Part shown: in pieces, positions 33,678 to 43,196 of the stretch
Position numbering within the stretch: the first letter of the stretch is position 1
Layout: each line of letters starts with the position of its first letter
DNA from: Ignavibacteriota bacterium
GTDB taxonomy: Bacteria; Bacteroidota; Ignavibacteria; Tepidaquicellales; Tepidaquicellaceae
Length of the DNA stretch: 64,000 nt
Direction of reading: 5' to 3'
Assembly: GCA_016218085.1 (NCBI GenBank)
Contig: JACREY010000008.1
Location: forward strand, 248,001-312,000
Position numbers and translations under genes: made by a program
The notes under the pieces: model-generated
The model's input: only the letters and a program-made list of their open reading frames with translations
Told to the model about the DNA's origin: nothing
The model's database searches: none

Positions 33678-34742
33678 TTATGCAATATCTACGCCTTTTT
33701 CAAGGTAAACATCCTGAATTGCATTAAGAAGTACTACTCCGTCCTTCATAGGTTTCTGAAATGCTTTTCTTCCTGAAATTAATCCCATACCACCTGCTCT
33801 CTTGTTTATTACTGCCGTTTTTACCGCCTCTTTAAGGTCTGAATCACCTTTTCCTGTTGAAGCACCGCCGGAATTGATTAATCCGGCTCTGCCCATATAA
33901 TTATTGGCAACCTGGTATCTTGTTAAATCAATCGGATTATCAGTTGTAAGTTTTTCATATACATATTTATGTGTTTTGCCGAATTTAAGCGCATTATACC
34001 CGCCGTTGTTTTCGGGAAGTTTCTGTTTGATAATATCAGCTTCTATCGTTACTCCAAGATGATTTGCCTGTCCAGTCAGGTCTGCTGATACGTGATAATC
34101 TTTATCACCTTTTACATTGAAAGCTGAATTTCTTAAATAGCACCATAATATTGTAACAAGTCCAAGTTCGTGTGCATATGCAAATGCATCCGTCACTTCC
34201 TGAATTTGCCTGGAAGATTCATCCGAGCCGAAATAGATTGTAGCTCCGACTGCAACCGCTCCCATATCAAATGCCTGGTCTATGTTTGCATACATTATCT
34301 GGTCATATTTGTTCGGATAGGAAAGAATTTCATTATGATTTATTTTCAGTACAAAGGGAATCTTGTGTGCATACTTGCGGGAAACTGCTCCAAGCACACC
34401 AAGTGTCGATGCCACTGCATTGCATCCTCCTTCAATGGCTAATTTTACTATATTTTCAGGGTCGAAATAAACCGGATTAGGTGCAAATGAAGCTCCGGCT
34501 GAATGCTCTATTCCCTGGTCAACAGGCAGGATGGAAAGGTATCCGGTTCCTGCAAGTCTGCCGTGATTATAAATTGTTTGCATATTTCTGAGTACATTCG
34601 GTGTTCTGTCAGAGTCTTTCCATACCCTGTCTACAAAATCCGGTCCGGGAACGTGAATAGTTTCTTTTGGTATTGTTGTGCATTTGTGAGTCAGTAACTG
34701 CTCGTCTTCTTTTCCCAATAACTCTTTAATTTTTTCTAACAT
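33678..34742 (-). CDS. fbaB: Class I fructose-bisphosphate aldolase (FbaB/DhnA type)
   Basis: A 354-residue class I aldolase of the DhnA/FbaB family (PF01791). A DQG segment (L-P-V-D-Q-G-I-E-H) near residues 77-85 and V-L-K-I-N-H near residue 132 are recognisable. The Schiff-base Lys should lie in the second half; the stretch with [11 protein letters not shown] is the phosphate-binding region. The family cleaves fructose-1,6-bisphosphate to DHAP and GAP without a metal. No other glycolytic gene adjoins it. It is preceded by a gene-free divergent region that must hold its promoter. Confidence 0.9.
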   Translation of the reverse strand: MLEKIKELLGKEDEQLLTHKCTTIPKETIHVPGPDFVDRVWKDSDRTPNVLRNMQTIYNHGRLAGTGYLSILPVDQGIEHSAGASFAPNPVYFDPENIVKLAIEGGCNAVASTLGVLGAVSRKYAHKIPFVLKINHNEILSYPNKYDQIMYANIDQAFDMGAVAVGATIYFGSDESSRQIQEVTDAFAYAHELGLVTILWCYLRNSAFNVKGDKDYHVSADLTGQANHLGVTIEADIIKQKLPENNGGYNALKFGKTHKYVYEKLTTDNPIDLTRYQVANNYMGRAGLINSGGASTGKGDSDLKEAVKTAVINKRAGGMGLISGRKAFQKPMKDGVVLLNAIQDVYLEKGVDIA

Positions 34743-35058
34743 TTTAGTTGTGTTTGATTATAAAAAAACTGTGCCGTTTAAATTATGTATTAAATAAAAT
34801 GAAAAACGTAATAAATAGCAAAAAAAGAGTAATTAGTGCAAGTGCTGAAAATGTGATTATATTTATATACTCTTTTTTAATATTTCTGATTTTATCTTTA
34901 AAGATATTCAAAATCACAATAAAATTAAATTCAAATTTTTATGCATTTTATGTGAAAAATCATAAAAATATCATATATAATAATATAAATGACTTTTTTT
35001 AAAGCATTTAAATTCATAACTTTAAGGTCATAAAATAAAATTAAATTTTCATTAAAAA
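34743..35058. other. 316-bp divergent intergenic region
   Basis: Very AT-rich DNA separating the aldolase gene (minus) and the TPR protein gene (plus). It presumably holds both promoters. I see no RNA gene, palindrome or credible protein here. Confidence 0.5.
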
Positions 35059-35736
35059 ATGGCAAAATTAGGAAAAAACGTGGGAAAAACACACGAAGAT
35101 AAATTAATGAACCTTTATTACAAGTCTACTGAATATTATGAAAAGAATAAAAACCGGGTTTATACTATTGCTCTTTCGATTGCAGTTGCTGTAGCACTTG
35201 TTTTCTTCTATTTCAATTATAAAACCAGAAATAATGAAACGGCTGGAATCGAGCTTTCAAAAGTCAGAATGATATATGCAAACGGTTCCTTCCAGCAGGC
35301 AATTAACGGCGACTCGCTTGGAATTTCTAAAGGACTTCTGTATATCGTGGATAACTACGGTTCATCAGAAAACGGTAATATTGCAAAAGTAATGCTTGCC
35401 AATTGCTATTATTATTTAAGAGATTTTAATAACGCCGAAAAATATTATAAGGAATATTCGGGTAACAATGATATTTATAAAGCCGCTTCTTATGCAGGAC
35501 TTGCTTCAGTGTATGAAGCCAGAAATGACTTTTCAAACGCCGCAAAATATTATATCCAAGCTTCATCGACAAGCAAAATGGTTACGAATAATGATGAATA
35601 TCTTTTCTATGCCATTAAGAACTTTTCACTTGCAAACGATAATGAAACACTCAAAAAAACAATAAAAGAACTTAAGAAAGACTATCCCAAATCTAAATAT
35701 ATTGGACAGATAAGCAGATACGATACAGGCGAATAA
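35059..35736 (+). CDS. Single-pass membrane protein with TPR repeats
   Basis: A 225-residue protein: a short cytoplasmic N-terminus, one membrane helix (about residues 34-54) and a periplasmic-side region with at least three TPR-like units (around 110-200: A-K-V-M-L-A-N-C-Y-Y-Y-L, A-G-L-A-S-V-Y-E, F-Y-A-I-K-N). This is the layout of YfgM-type ancillary translocon proteins, and function by analogy would be chaperone or scaffold. It is first in a run of YqeY-, CvpA- and MutS2-encoding genes. Confidence 0.75.
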   Translation: MAKLGKNVGKTHEDKLMNLYYKSTEYYEKNKNRVYTIALSIAVAVALVFFYFNYKTRNNETAGIELSKVRMIYANGSFQQAINGDSLGISKGLLYIVDNYGSSENGNIAKVMLANCYYYLRDFNNAEKYYKEYSGNNDIYKAASYAGLASVYEARNDFSNAAKYYIQASSTSKMVTNNDEYLFYAIKNFSLANDNETLKKTIKELKKDYPKSKYIGQISRYDTGE

Positions 35737-35750
35737 TTTAATTTTTATTT

Positions 35751-36197
35751 ATGAGCTTAAAAGATAAAATAAATACAGACCTTGCTGCTTCTATGAAAAA
35801 TAAGGATGCAGTTCGCACGGAAACGCTTAGAAGCATAAGGGCGGAAATTCTTAAAATGGATAAATCCGGTTTGAACCGTGAAATGACAAAAGAAGAAGAA
35901 GTTCAGCTGCTCAGCCGTCAGGTCAAAATGAGAAAAGAATCGATAGAGTTGTTCGAGGCAAATAACCGAAGCGACCTTGCCGATAAGGAAAAACTACAGC
36001 TTGAAATAATATCCGAATACCTCCCGAAGCAGCTTAGCAGGGAAGAGGCAGAATCAATCATCAGTAATGTAATTGCAGAATTCGGAACCACGACTGATAA
36101 AGATTTCGGAAAGGTTATGTCCGCTTCTATGAAACATCTGAAAGGCAAAATTGACGGAAAAATTATCCAGGAAATAGTTAAAGGCAAGCTTGGTTAA
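35751..36197 (+). CDS. yqeY: GatB/YqeY domain protein
   Basis: A 148-residue YqeY-family protein. It has the characteristic M-K-x-K-D-A-V-R-x-E-T-L-R start (residues 15-27), a central R-K-E-S-I-E-L-F and the Y-L-P-K-Q-L-S segment. The fold is the tail domain of GatB amidotransferase subunits, and the free-standing form may bind tRNA or RNA, but its cellular role is unsettled. It sits 14 nt after the TPR gene and 24 nt before the CvpA gene. Confidence 0.9.
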   Translation: MSLKDKINTDLAASMKNKDAVRTETLRSIRAEILKMDKSGLNREMTKEEEVQLLSRQVKMRKESIELFEANNRSDLADKEKLQLEIISEYLPKQLSREEAESIISNVIAEFGTTTDKDFGKVMSASMKHLKGKIDGKIIQEIVKGKLG

Positions 36198-36221
36198 TAG
36201 TTTAACATTTTCCCCTTAATA

Positions 36222-36752
36222 GTGAATACAATCGATATTATAACAGCGGCAATAATAATTACAATTGCTTATCTGGGATTCAGAAGGGGATTTCTCGTCA
36301 GCGTTTTCTCGCTCATCAGCATAATTATCGGAATTGTGCTTGCAACAAAATTTCACAGCGGCATTGCCCTTGTAATGCAAAAAGTCATTAAAGACGAAAA
36401 AACACTTAATGTAATTTCATTTCTTTCCATCTTTTTTACCGTTTACCTCACAGGAATTTTCGTAGCAAATAAGCTGTCAAAAATCAGCAGTCTTACAAAA
36501 TCTATTGACAGGATTCTCGGAGCAGTGCTCGGTGCCCTTAAAGGCATGCTTGCCGCCAGCCTGATACTGATTTTCATCAGAAGCTTAGGAATCTTCGGTG
36601 AAAGTGAAATAAAATCTTCTTACCTTTTCCCGTATGTAAGTAATTTCGCACCTGATACATTCGATGCCGTATCAAAACTACTGCCTTTTAACAGAAAAAC
36701 ATTCGATGACCTGAATTCTTTTTTGAAAACGGACACACAGAATAAAAAATAA
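36222..36752 (+). CDS. cvpA: CvpA family membrane protein
   Basis: A 176-residue integral membrane protein with four predicted helices (about residues 3-22, 27-45, 66-86, 103-124). It carries the CvpA-type pattern G-F-x-R-G-F (residues 19-25) at the end of helix 1 and the G-x-x-x-G-A-L-K-G region near 105. CvpA relatives influence colicin V production and biofilm traits; the mechanism is unknown. The start is GTG 36222, and mutS2 begins 8 nt after the stop, matching the frequent cvpA-mutS2 pairing. Confidence 0.87.
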   Translation: MNTIDIITAAIIITIAYLGFRRGFLVSVFSLISIIIGIVLATKFHSGIALVMQKVIKDEKTLNVISFLSIFFTVYLTGIFVANKLSKISSLTKSIDRILGAVLGALKGMLAASLILIFIRSLGIFGESEIKSSYLFPYVSNFAPDTFDAVSKLLPFNRKTFDDLNSFLKTDTQNKK

Positions 36753-36760
36753 GCGAATCC

Positions 36761-39109
36761 ATGAACCTTGGTGAAATAAAAACTAAACTCGAATTCGAAA
36801 AAGTAATATCGAAAATCCGGAAATATGCCAATTCGGAATTAACCGATTCCGTGTTTGAAAATATTCCTTTCTATACGGAAAAATTCGACCTCGAACGTGA
36901 ACTGAAAAAGGTTAATCAGATTAAGGAACTTATAGAAATTAATTCCTTTCCCGAACTCACAGGACTCAGGGATGTACGCGAACTGCTTGATAAATCAAAA
37001 ATCAAAAACAGCGTAATCTTATCTGATAAATTTCTCTGGTTACTCCTGTTTCTAAAAATATCACGCAATGTTAAGCAGGTAATCAGTTCCGTGAATAAAA
37101 GCAATTATGATGCTTATTACCTTATTGCTGAACAGACAAACAAGCTTTTCTATGATAAAATACTTGAGCGGCATATCGAAATGGTGATTGATGAAGATGG
37201 AAACGTTAAGGATACCGCATCTCAGAACTTGAAGCGCATAAAACACGAACTGAAAATTAAAAGCGACAGCTTGAGAAAAACCCTGCAGAAAATTCTGAAA
37301 AATGTGTCGGAACAGGAACTTTCCAGGGATGATATTGTAACTCTCCGCGACGGACGCTCTGTTATTCCCGTTAAAGTTGAGAACAAAAGAAAAGTTCCCG
37401 GAATTATCCACAGCTCTTCTGCCTCAGGTGTTACTGTTTTCATTGAACCACAGGAAACAACCGAAATTAATAATGAAATAACTGAACTGAAATATGAAGA
37501 AAGGCGTGAAATTGAAAAGATTCTCACTGAACTGACCGCTGAGGTCTCTTCATACTACGATGAACTCAGGATTAATTGCGAAATTCTTGCTGAGCTTGAC
37601 TTTATTTATGCTAAAGCAAGATATGCCGTTGATGTCAACGGTAATATTCCCGAAATCAGCAATAAAGATTTATTTCTTGTAAGAGCATATCACCCTGTAC
37701 TTCTGCAAACTCATAATATTAAATCCGTTGTTCCGCTGGATGTTGAACTGGGAAATGAATATAATACGCTGGTCATTACGGGACCTAATGCAGGAGGCAA
37801 GACAGTTTCCTTGAAAACCGTTGGCCTGCTGCAGCTTCTTTTCCAGTCCGGAATACTGATTCCGGCAGACAGCTCATCAAAACTCCCGATATTCAGAAAA
37901 ATATTTATAAGTATCGGAGATGAACAGTCAATCGAAAATGATTTAAGCTCTTTCAGCTCCCATTTAAAATATATTAAGGAAATATTGTCAGGGTGCGATT
38001 CGGATTCGCTAGTTTTGATAGATGAAATCTGCAGCGGTACTGACCCTAAGCTCGGAGGTGCTTTATCAGCATCAATACTAAAGTATTTGTCTGAATCTGA
38101 CTGCAAATCAATAGTTACTACTCATATTGGTGACTTGAAAAGCTTTGCTTATAATACGGATAAAATTGAGAATGCATCACTTGAATATGACATTGAAACA
38201 CTTTCTCCGAATTACAAATTCATTACAGGTGTTCCAGGACAGAGTTTCACGTTCGAAATAGCAAAAAAATATAAATTTCCTGAATCAATTCTTGATTTTG
38301 CAAAAAGCCTGCTCGACAAAGACGAAAATAATCTTGAAGAACTGATAAAGGAATTAAACGAAAATAAACAACGGTACTTTGAACTGAAAACGGATTTCGA
38401 CGAACAGAATAACAGGCTCAGGGAATTAATCCGGTCTTATGAAAGCAAACTGAGCGATATTAAGAAAAAGGAAAGGGAAATAATAAACACCGCAAAATCC
38501 GAAGCTGAAAGAATTATTGAAGAAAGTAAAAGCAAGATAGACAGGGCAATAAAAGAAGTCAGGGAAAACAAGGATTTCAAACCGAAGGAAATAAAGGAAA
38601 GGATTGAATCTTTTGTCAGGAAAGAACTTAAAATAGAAAAAAACGAAGATTCGGAATCGTCTGAGCCCGTAAAAGCAGGGGATTATGTATTCATTAAGGA
38701 TTCACATTCTCCCGGACTTCTTGTTGAGGTCAATAAGGATAATGCAACTGTTGATTTGAATGGTGTGGTTTTTAAAGTTAAAACAAAAGACTTAAAAAAA
38801 GCAGGTAATATAAATAAAAATTTAGCTAAATTTGAAGGACGGCATTCAAATCAGGTAGAGATACCTTATGAATCTACTTTGGATATCAGGGGAATTTACA
38901 GTGTAGAAGTATTTGAAAAAGTTGATAAGTTCCTGCAGAATGCAAATCTGAATTCCATACCCGTAATATCAATCGTGCACGGAAAGGGTACGGGAAGACT
39001 TAGAAAGGAAGTCAACGGGATTCTGTCCAGGCACAAGTTGGTTAAGTCTTTTCGTCTGGGAAACTGGAATGAAGGGGATTCTGGAACTACTATTGTTGAA
39101 CTTAAATAA
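36761..39109 (+). CDS. mutS2: MutS2 DNA mismatch-like ATPase/endonuclease
   Basis: A 782-residue MutS2. It has a core/lever region, a Walker A G-P-N-A-G-G-K-T (about residues 342-349), a Walker B D-E-I-C-S-G-T-D-P near 420, a long coiled-coil segment (about 515-620), and a C-terminal Smr domain with L-D-I-R-G (around 707) and H-G-K-G-T-G-R-L-R. MutS2 inhibits recombination or splits collided ribosomes in different bacteria. The MutS mismatch-recognition domain is absent, as expected of the family. It is the last gene before the regulator, 6 nt downstream. Confidence 0.95.
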   Translation: MNLGEIKTKLEFEKVISKIRKYANSELTDSVFENIPFYTEKFDLERELKKVNQIKELIEINSFPELTGLRDVRELLDKSKIKNSVILSDKFLWLLLFLKISRNVKQVISSVNKSNYDAYYLIAEQTNKLFYDKILERHIEMVIDEDGNVKDTASQNLKRIKHELKIKSDSLRKTLQKILKNVSEQELSRDDIVTLRDGRSVIPVKVENKRKVPGIIHSSSASGVTVFIEPQETTEINNEITELKYEERREIEKILTELTAEVSSYYDELRINCEILAELDFIYAKARYAVDVNGNIPEISNKDLFLVRAYHPVLLQTHNIKSVVPLDVELGNEYNTLVITGPNAGGKTVSLKTVGLLQLLFQSGILIPADSSSKLPIFRKIFISIGDEQSIENDLSSFSSHLKYIKEILSGCDSDSLVLIDEICSGTDPKLGGALSASILKYLSESDCKSIVTTHIGDLKSFAYNTDKIENASLEYDIETLSPNYKFITGVPGQSFTFEIAKKYKFPESILDFAKSLLDKDENNLEELIKELNENKQRYFELKTDFDEQNNRLRELIRSYESKLSDIKKKEREIINTAKSEAERIIEESKSKIDRAIKEVRENKDFKPKEIKERIESFVRKELKIEKNEDSESSEPVKAGDYVFIKDSHSPGLLVEVNKDNATVDLNGVVFKVKTKDLKKAGNINKNLAKFEGRHSNQVEIPYESTLDIRGIYSVEVFEKVDKFLQNANLNSIPVISIVHGKGTGRLRKEVNGILSRHKLVKSFRLGNWNEGDSGTTIVELK

Positions 39110-39115
39110 ACAAAA

Positions 39116-40468
39116 ATGGGAAAAATTTTAATCGTCGATGACGAACAAAATATTATCGATGTGCTCTCGCTTGTTCTTACATCGGAAAAGCACAGCGTGG
39201 ATACCTGCCTTGAAGGATTCACCGCAATTGAAAAAGTCAGGAATAACAAGTATGACCTTGTCCTTCTCGATATTAAAATGCCCAGGATGGATGGACTCGA
39301 AGTGCTTGAAAAAATACTTGAAATTGATAAAAGCCTTATCATTATCATGATTTCAGGTCACGGCAATTTCGAAACCGCAGTCGAAGCTACTAAAAAGGGT
39401 GCGTATAATTATATTCAGAAACCTCCGGACCTTGATGAACTGAAAATCGCTATCAAAAATGCAATTGAATTTAAAAGATCTAAGGATGAAATCGAAGAAC
39501 TTAAAAACGAACTGATTGAGTCGAATAAAATAATCGGAATAAGCACTTCAATAAAAGATATTCAGGAGAAAATAAAGAAATATTCTGATCTTGATCTGAA
39601 TGTCCTTATATACGGCGAAAGCGGTACCGGTAAAATGCTCGTGGCAAAGCAACTACAACTTAATTCGACACGTTCAGATAAACCATTTATCGTCGCAAAC
39701 TGCGCCAATCTCAGCGACGAAAAAGCAGATGAGGAACTTTTCGGGATTTTTGAAAACGGAAAGCTTGTGAGAAACGGACTTCTTGCCGATGCAAAAGGTG
39801 GGTTTTTCCTCTTTGATGAAATAAGCTCGCTTTCACTCGAAGTTCAATCAAAAATACTTAAAGTAATTGAGGAAAATAAATTTACTCGCTCCGGACAAAA
39901 AGAAGAAATAATTCTTGACACGCGTTTTATTTTCACCACAAATAAAAATCTCGAAGTTGAAATCAGCGATGGAAGATTCAGGGAGGATTTATATCACAGG
40001 ATAAATGTCCTGCTCATTACAATCCCGCCGCTCAGGGAACGAACGGAAGATATAGATGAATTTATACACTATTTTACAGCTCAAATTTGCAGGGCATACA
40101 ACCTAAACAAAAAGGAATTTTCGGAAAAAGCAATTAGGCACCTTCGCTCATTCAGGTGGCCCGGAAATGTAAGAGAACTTAAAAATACGATTGAAAGACT
40201 AATATTCGATATAGACAGAATAGTTATCGAGGATGAAGATATTGATATTCCCGGAAGCAGGCATTCGAAGGAAATAAACGATCTTCTCAATAAAAATCTG
40301 ACACTGAACGAATTTCAGAATGAATCCGAGAAATTATTTTTACTGAAAATGCTGAAGGACTATAAATATAATATCGTTCACACTGCTGAAGCCCTGAAAA
40401 TACAAAGGAGCCATTTATACAAGCTTCTTAGCAAGTATAATATACCGACTCCCAGCAAAATTAAGTAA
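39116..40468 (+). CDS. NtrC-like response regulator lacking the GAFTGA loop
   Basis: A 450-residue response regulator: receiver domain (phosphoacceptor D52 in L-L-D-I-K), AAA+ domain with Walker A G167-E-S-G-T-G-K173 and Walker B F-L-F-D-E (residues 231-235), the R-F-R-E-D-L-Y-H-R sensor region, and a Fis-type HTH (about 415-442). The sigma54-contacting GAFTGA motif expected near 211-217 is replaced by I-F-E-N-G-K-L, so classical sigma54 activation is unlikely. It may regulate sigma70 promoters or act by ATP-dependent assembly. No histidine kinase gene is adjacent. Confidence 0.88.
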   Translation: MGKILIVDDEQNIIDVLSLVLTSEKHSVDTCLEGFTAIEKVRNNKYDLVLLDIKMPRMDGLEVLEKILEIDKSLIIIMISGHGNFETAVEATKKGAYNYIQKPPDLDELKIAIKNAIEFKRSKDEIEELKNELIESNKIIGISTSIKDIQEKIKKYSDLDLNVLIYGESGTGKMLVAKQLQLNSTRSDKPFIVANCANLSDEKADEELFGIFENGKLVRNGLLADAKGGFFLFDEISSLSLEVQSKILKVIEENKFTRSGQKEEIILDTRFIFTTNKNLEVEISDGRFREDLYHRINVLLITIPPLRERTEDIDEFIHYFTAQICRAYNLNKKEFSEKAIRHLRSFRWPGNVRELKNTIERLIFDIDRIVIEDEDIDIPGSRHSKEINDLLNKNLTLNEFQNESEKLFLLKMLKDYKYNIVHTAEALKIQRSHLYKLLSKYNIPTPSKIK

Positions 40469-41102
40469 ATAGCTTAAGGTCGAGAAGAAGTGACTCTTCC
40501 ACATAATCTATTATGGAATCGAAATCCTTATCCGAATGGACAAAGTCAAGATTATCGGTTTCTACTATAAGCTTCTTTCCAAGGTCATACCTGTCAATCC
40601 AGCTTTCGTAACTCTCGTTCAGAAGCTTAAGATAATCGATGTCTATTCCTTTTTCAAATTCTCTGCCGCGAAGCTTTATCTGATTTACTAGAGTTTCTAT
40701 ATCGGCTTTTAGATATACAAGTACATCCGGAGGTGTTAGATAGTGTGTCATTTCCCTGAACAGGCTTGTGTAAGTCTCGTGGTCCCGATCTGACATTTTT
40801 CCTATTTTGTGAAGGTTCCTTGCAAATATTTCCACGTCTTCATATATGCTCCTGTCCTGTATTACCGAATTCGGTTTCTCGTTTATGTCTTTATGAATAT
40901 TGAATCTGTGAGCTAAGAAATATATCTGAAGGTTAAATGACCACCTGTTCATATCTGCATAGAAATCCGTAAGGTACGGATTATCATTAACGGATTCATA
41001 ATAGGGGAGCCAGTTAAACCTTTTTGCAAGAAGCCGTGTCAGGGATGACTTTCCCGAACCAATATTTCCCGCAATTGAGATGAATATTTTTTTCTTATCC
41101 AT
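40461..41102 (-). CDS. Deoxynucleoside kinase
   Basis: A 213-residue kinase of the dNK/dGK/dAK family. Walker A G-N-I-G-S-G-K-S (residues 12-19), the E-S-V substrate segment near 36 and the D-R-S-I-Y-E motif near 83-88 are present. It salvages deoxynucleosides with ATP, probably purines; specificity is not read from the sequence. The gene overlaps the regulator's 3' end by 8 bp (convergent). Its ATG lies only about 9 nt after a terminator-like hairpin of the rplS operon, so there is almost no leader. Confidence 0.87.
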   Translation of the reverse strand: MDKKKIFISIAGNIGSGKSSLTRLLAKRFNWLPYYESVNDNPYLTDFYADMNRWSFNLQIYFLAHRFNIHKDINEKPNSVIQDRSIYEDVEIFARNLHKIGKMSDRDHETYTSLFREMTHYLTPPDVLVYLKADIETLVNQIKLRGREFEKGIDIDYLKLLNESYESWIDRYDLGKKLIVETDNLDFVHSDKDFDSIIDYVEESLLLDLKLFT

Positions 41103-41105
41103 AAA

Positions 41106-41138
41106 TAAAAAAACCGCCTCCTGATGAAAAGGCGGTTA
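41106..41138 (-). terminator. Terminator after rplS abutting a start codon
   Basis: AACCGCCT (41112-41119) and AGGCGGTT (41130-41137) form a hairpin. On the minus strand it is followed by a T-rich run that leads straight into the deoxynucleoside kinase ATG at 41102. It ends the rplS-trmD operon. Confidence 0.85.
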
Positions 41139-41167
41139 AATATAAAATTTAAGAAAAATGTCTGTTA

Positions 41168-41605
41168 TTATGATTTGCTTTCCGCAACAACTTCATTCTC
41201 AGCCTTTACTTCAGGTGCATTTTCCACTACTACATTGCTGATAAGCTGTGATACGTGCTTCTTTTTTTTCTCTTTAATCTTTGTAGCAGCTTTGCCTGTA
41301 AGTTTCCTGAGGTAGTATAATTTTGCCCTTCTTACACTGCCTTCTTTTAATATTTCCACCTTGGCTATCTTCGGTGAACTCATCGGAAATATTCTTTCGA
41401 CTCCAACGCCATTGGAAATTTTTCTTACGCGAAAAGTCTTGCTGATTCCTCTGCCTCTTATTCCCATCACAATTCCTTTGAACTGCTGAATGCGCTCTTT
41501 GTCACCTTCGACAACTTTAACCGATACCGAGATTGTATCTCCCGGATGAAAAGCAGGAATGTCATTTCTAATCTGAGCAGCGGTTACTAATTTGATTTTA
41601 TCCAT
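41168..41605 (-). CDS. rplS: 50S ribosomal protein L19
   Basis: A 145-residue bL19: the conserved [13 protein letters not shown] near residues 19-31, [11 protein letters not shown], then the S-P-K-I-A-K-V-E and R-R-A-K-L-Y-Y-L-R segments. The 30-residue C-terminal tail rich in Val, Glu and Ala is beyond the usual 115-residue core, a common phylum-specific extension. It is the last gene of the ffh-rpsP-khpA-rimM-trmD-rplS operon. Confidence 0.96.
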   Translation of the reverse strand: MDKIKLVTAAQIRNDIPAFHPGDTISVSVKVVEGDKERIQQFKGIVMGIRGRGISKTFRVRKISNGVGVERIFPMSSPKIAKVEILKEGSVRRAKLYYLRKLTGKAATKIKEKKKKHVSQLISNVVVENAPEVKAENEVVAESKS

Positions 41606-41650
41606 TTTTTGTAATTACTCCTTCTTACCTGTTCTGTTTATATTTATATA

Positions 41651-42316
41651 TTATTTTTTTATTCTGTTGTATTTTTCTTCTGCTTTGCCTTTCCTCCACT
41701 TTTCTATCTCAGCGTGGTTTCCCGAAAGCAGAACATCGGGAACTTTCAGACCTCCGTATTCCTCCGGTCTTGTATACTGCGGACAGTCAAAGCCGGTTTC
41801 AACCTGGAAACTGTCCGTTATTGCTGATTCACCGTCTCCCAGCACTCCGGGTATCAGCCTTGATACCGAATCTATGAAAACTATCGATGCAATCTCACCG
41901 CAGGATATCACATAATCGCCGATTGAAATTTCCTTTGTTACGAATTTATCAATCACTCTTTCATCTATGCCCTTGTAATGTCCGCAAATTAATAAGAAGC
42001 ATTTATTCAGCGACATATCATTTGCAGTTTTCTGGTTAAATTTATTTCCCTGAGGGGAAAAATAAATTACTTCGTCGTAAGTCCTTTCCTCAAGAAGCCT
42101 GTTTATGCATTTGAAAAAAGGTTCGGGTTTCAGTATCATTCCTGCTCCTCCTCCGTAGGGAGTATCGTCTATCTGCTTGTAATTCCCTTCGGAATAATCC
42201 CGCAGGTTATGTGTGTAAACCTCGATAAAACTTTTTTCAATAGCCCTTTTTATCAGGCCGTTTGTTAAAGAACTTTCAAGTATCTTTGGATTAGCTCCTA
42301 TAATGTCGAATCTCAT
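41651..42316 (-). CDS. trmD: tRNA (guanine-N1)-methyltransferase
   Basis: A 221-residue SPOUT-class TrmD: R-D-Y-S-E-G-N-Y-K-Q-I-D-D-T-P-Y-G-G-G near residues 39-57, then the knot with C-G-H-Y-K-G-I-D-E-R and I-S-I-G-D-Y-V-I-S-C-G-E. It methylates G37 of tRNAs reading CNN codons and prevents +1 frameshifting. It sits between rimM and rplS, as in many bacteria. Confidence 0.96.
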   Translation of the reverse strand: MRFDIIGANPKILESSLTNGLIKRAIEKSFIEVYTHNLRDYSEGNYKQIDDTPYGGGAGMILKPEPFFKCINRLLEERTYDEVIYFSPQGNKFNQKTANDMSLNKCFLLICGHYKGIDERVIDKFVTKEISIGDYVISCGEIASIVFIDSVSRLIPGVLGDGESAITDSFQVETGFDCPQYTRPEEYGGLKVPDVLLSGNHAEIEKWRKGKAEEKYNRIKK

Positions 42317-42321
42317 AACTT

Positions 42322-42867
42322 TCAGCTTAACATTCCGTCAATAACTTCAATATAAACCTTTCTTTCCTTCGTATCCACATTTTTAATGAAATCCTCTATA
42401 AACGGTATCAGTACTTCTTTATTGTTTTCATCAAGCCTTATTTTCAGTAAATCCTGTGCACCGTAATTCTCTATCGTTTCAAGCCTGCCTATCTTTTTCC
42501 CTTCATTTATTATATCCATTCCGACCATTTCATAAAAATAATATCTTCCGTCTTCGAGCTCCTTTCTCTCGGATTCATCTATTACAATAATACAGCCGAT
42601 TAAACTGCCCGTGAGGTTAATATCTTCGAAATCCCTGAACTGTATCTTTACAAAATCCCTCTCGAATATAACATCATTTACTATGAATTCATCCTTACCC
42701 GTGTGACTGTTTGTTAACAGCCTGTCTTCCTTTTCACTGTATAACCTTGCTTTTCCCAGATCAGAATACCTCTCGGGAAAATCGGTTAAAACTAAAACTT
42801 TCACATATCCCTTTAGACCGATTGCTTTTGTGATTTTCCCGATTGAGATATACTTTTCTTTCTGCAA
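42322..42867 (-). CDS. rimM: 16S rRNA processing protein RimM
   Basis: A 181-residue RimM with an N-terminal beta-barrel (I-S-I-G-K-I-T-K-A-I-G-L-K-G near residues 7-20) and a PRC-barrel (G-R-Y-Y-F-Y-E-M-V-G, then I-E-N-Y-G-A-Q-D-L). It assists 30S maturation with S19. The longest reading frame would begin at 42948 inside khpA; I choose the TTG at 42867, 10 nt after the khpA stop, because the conserved motif starts directly after it. The start is therefore a judgement, not certain. Confidence 0.9.
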   Translation of the reverse strand: MQKEKYISIGKITKAIGLKGYVKVLVLTDFPERYSDLGKARLYSEKEDRLLTNSHTGKDEFIVNDVIFERDFVKIQFRDFEDINLTGSLIGCIIVIDESERKELEDGRYYFYEMVGMDIINEGKKIGRLETIENYGAQDLLKIRLDENNKEVLIPFIEDFIKNVDTKERKVYIEVIDGMLS

Positions 42868-42877
42868 AATAACGGGA

Positions 42878-43132
42878 TTAAATTTCTTTACTTGGAGTAT
42901 TTTTGTCAGGAATTTCCAGTAAAGCTTTTTTGCCGTTCTTTGCCGCAACAGCGGTCAGCAATGTCCTCATCGCTTTGGCCGTCTTACCGGATTTGCCTAT
43001 AACTTTTCCGGTTTCTGCATCATCAACAAAAAGTCTGAACTTAATCTTACCATTTTGATCTGTTTCCTCAACCACAACAGCATCTGGTTTGTCAACTAGA
43101 TTTTTAGCAATAAACTCAATAAATTCCTTCAT
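42878..43132 (-). CDS. khpA: KH-domain RNA-binding protein KhpA
   Basis: An 84-residue protein with one type II KH domain; the G-K-V-I-G-K-S-G-K-T loop near residues 42-51 is the GxxG RNA-binding signature. KhpA forms a complex with KhpB and affects RNA and cell-wall control in some bacteria. The gene lies between rpsP and rimM, its usual place. Confidence 0.92.
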   Translation of the reverse strand: MKEFIEFIAKNLVDKPDAVVVEETDQNGKIKFRLFVDDAETGKVIGKSGKTAKAMRTLLTAVAAKNGKKALLEIPDKNTPSKEI

Positions 43133-43196
43133 AGTTTTCTCCTTTGAGTTTAGTTTTAATTATTAAGAATACTTGCTAAGTTATTCTATTTCGCTA

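Noticed and set aside
34748-35002. 84-codon plus-strand ORF between aldolase and TPR genes
   Set aside because: Low-complexity Lys/Ile/Asn/Phe-rich translation of AT-rich promoter DNA, no start signal.
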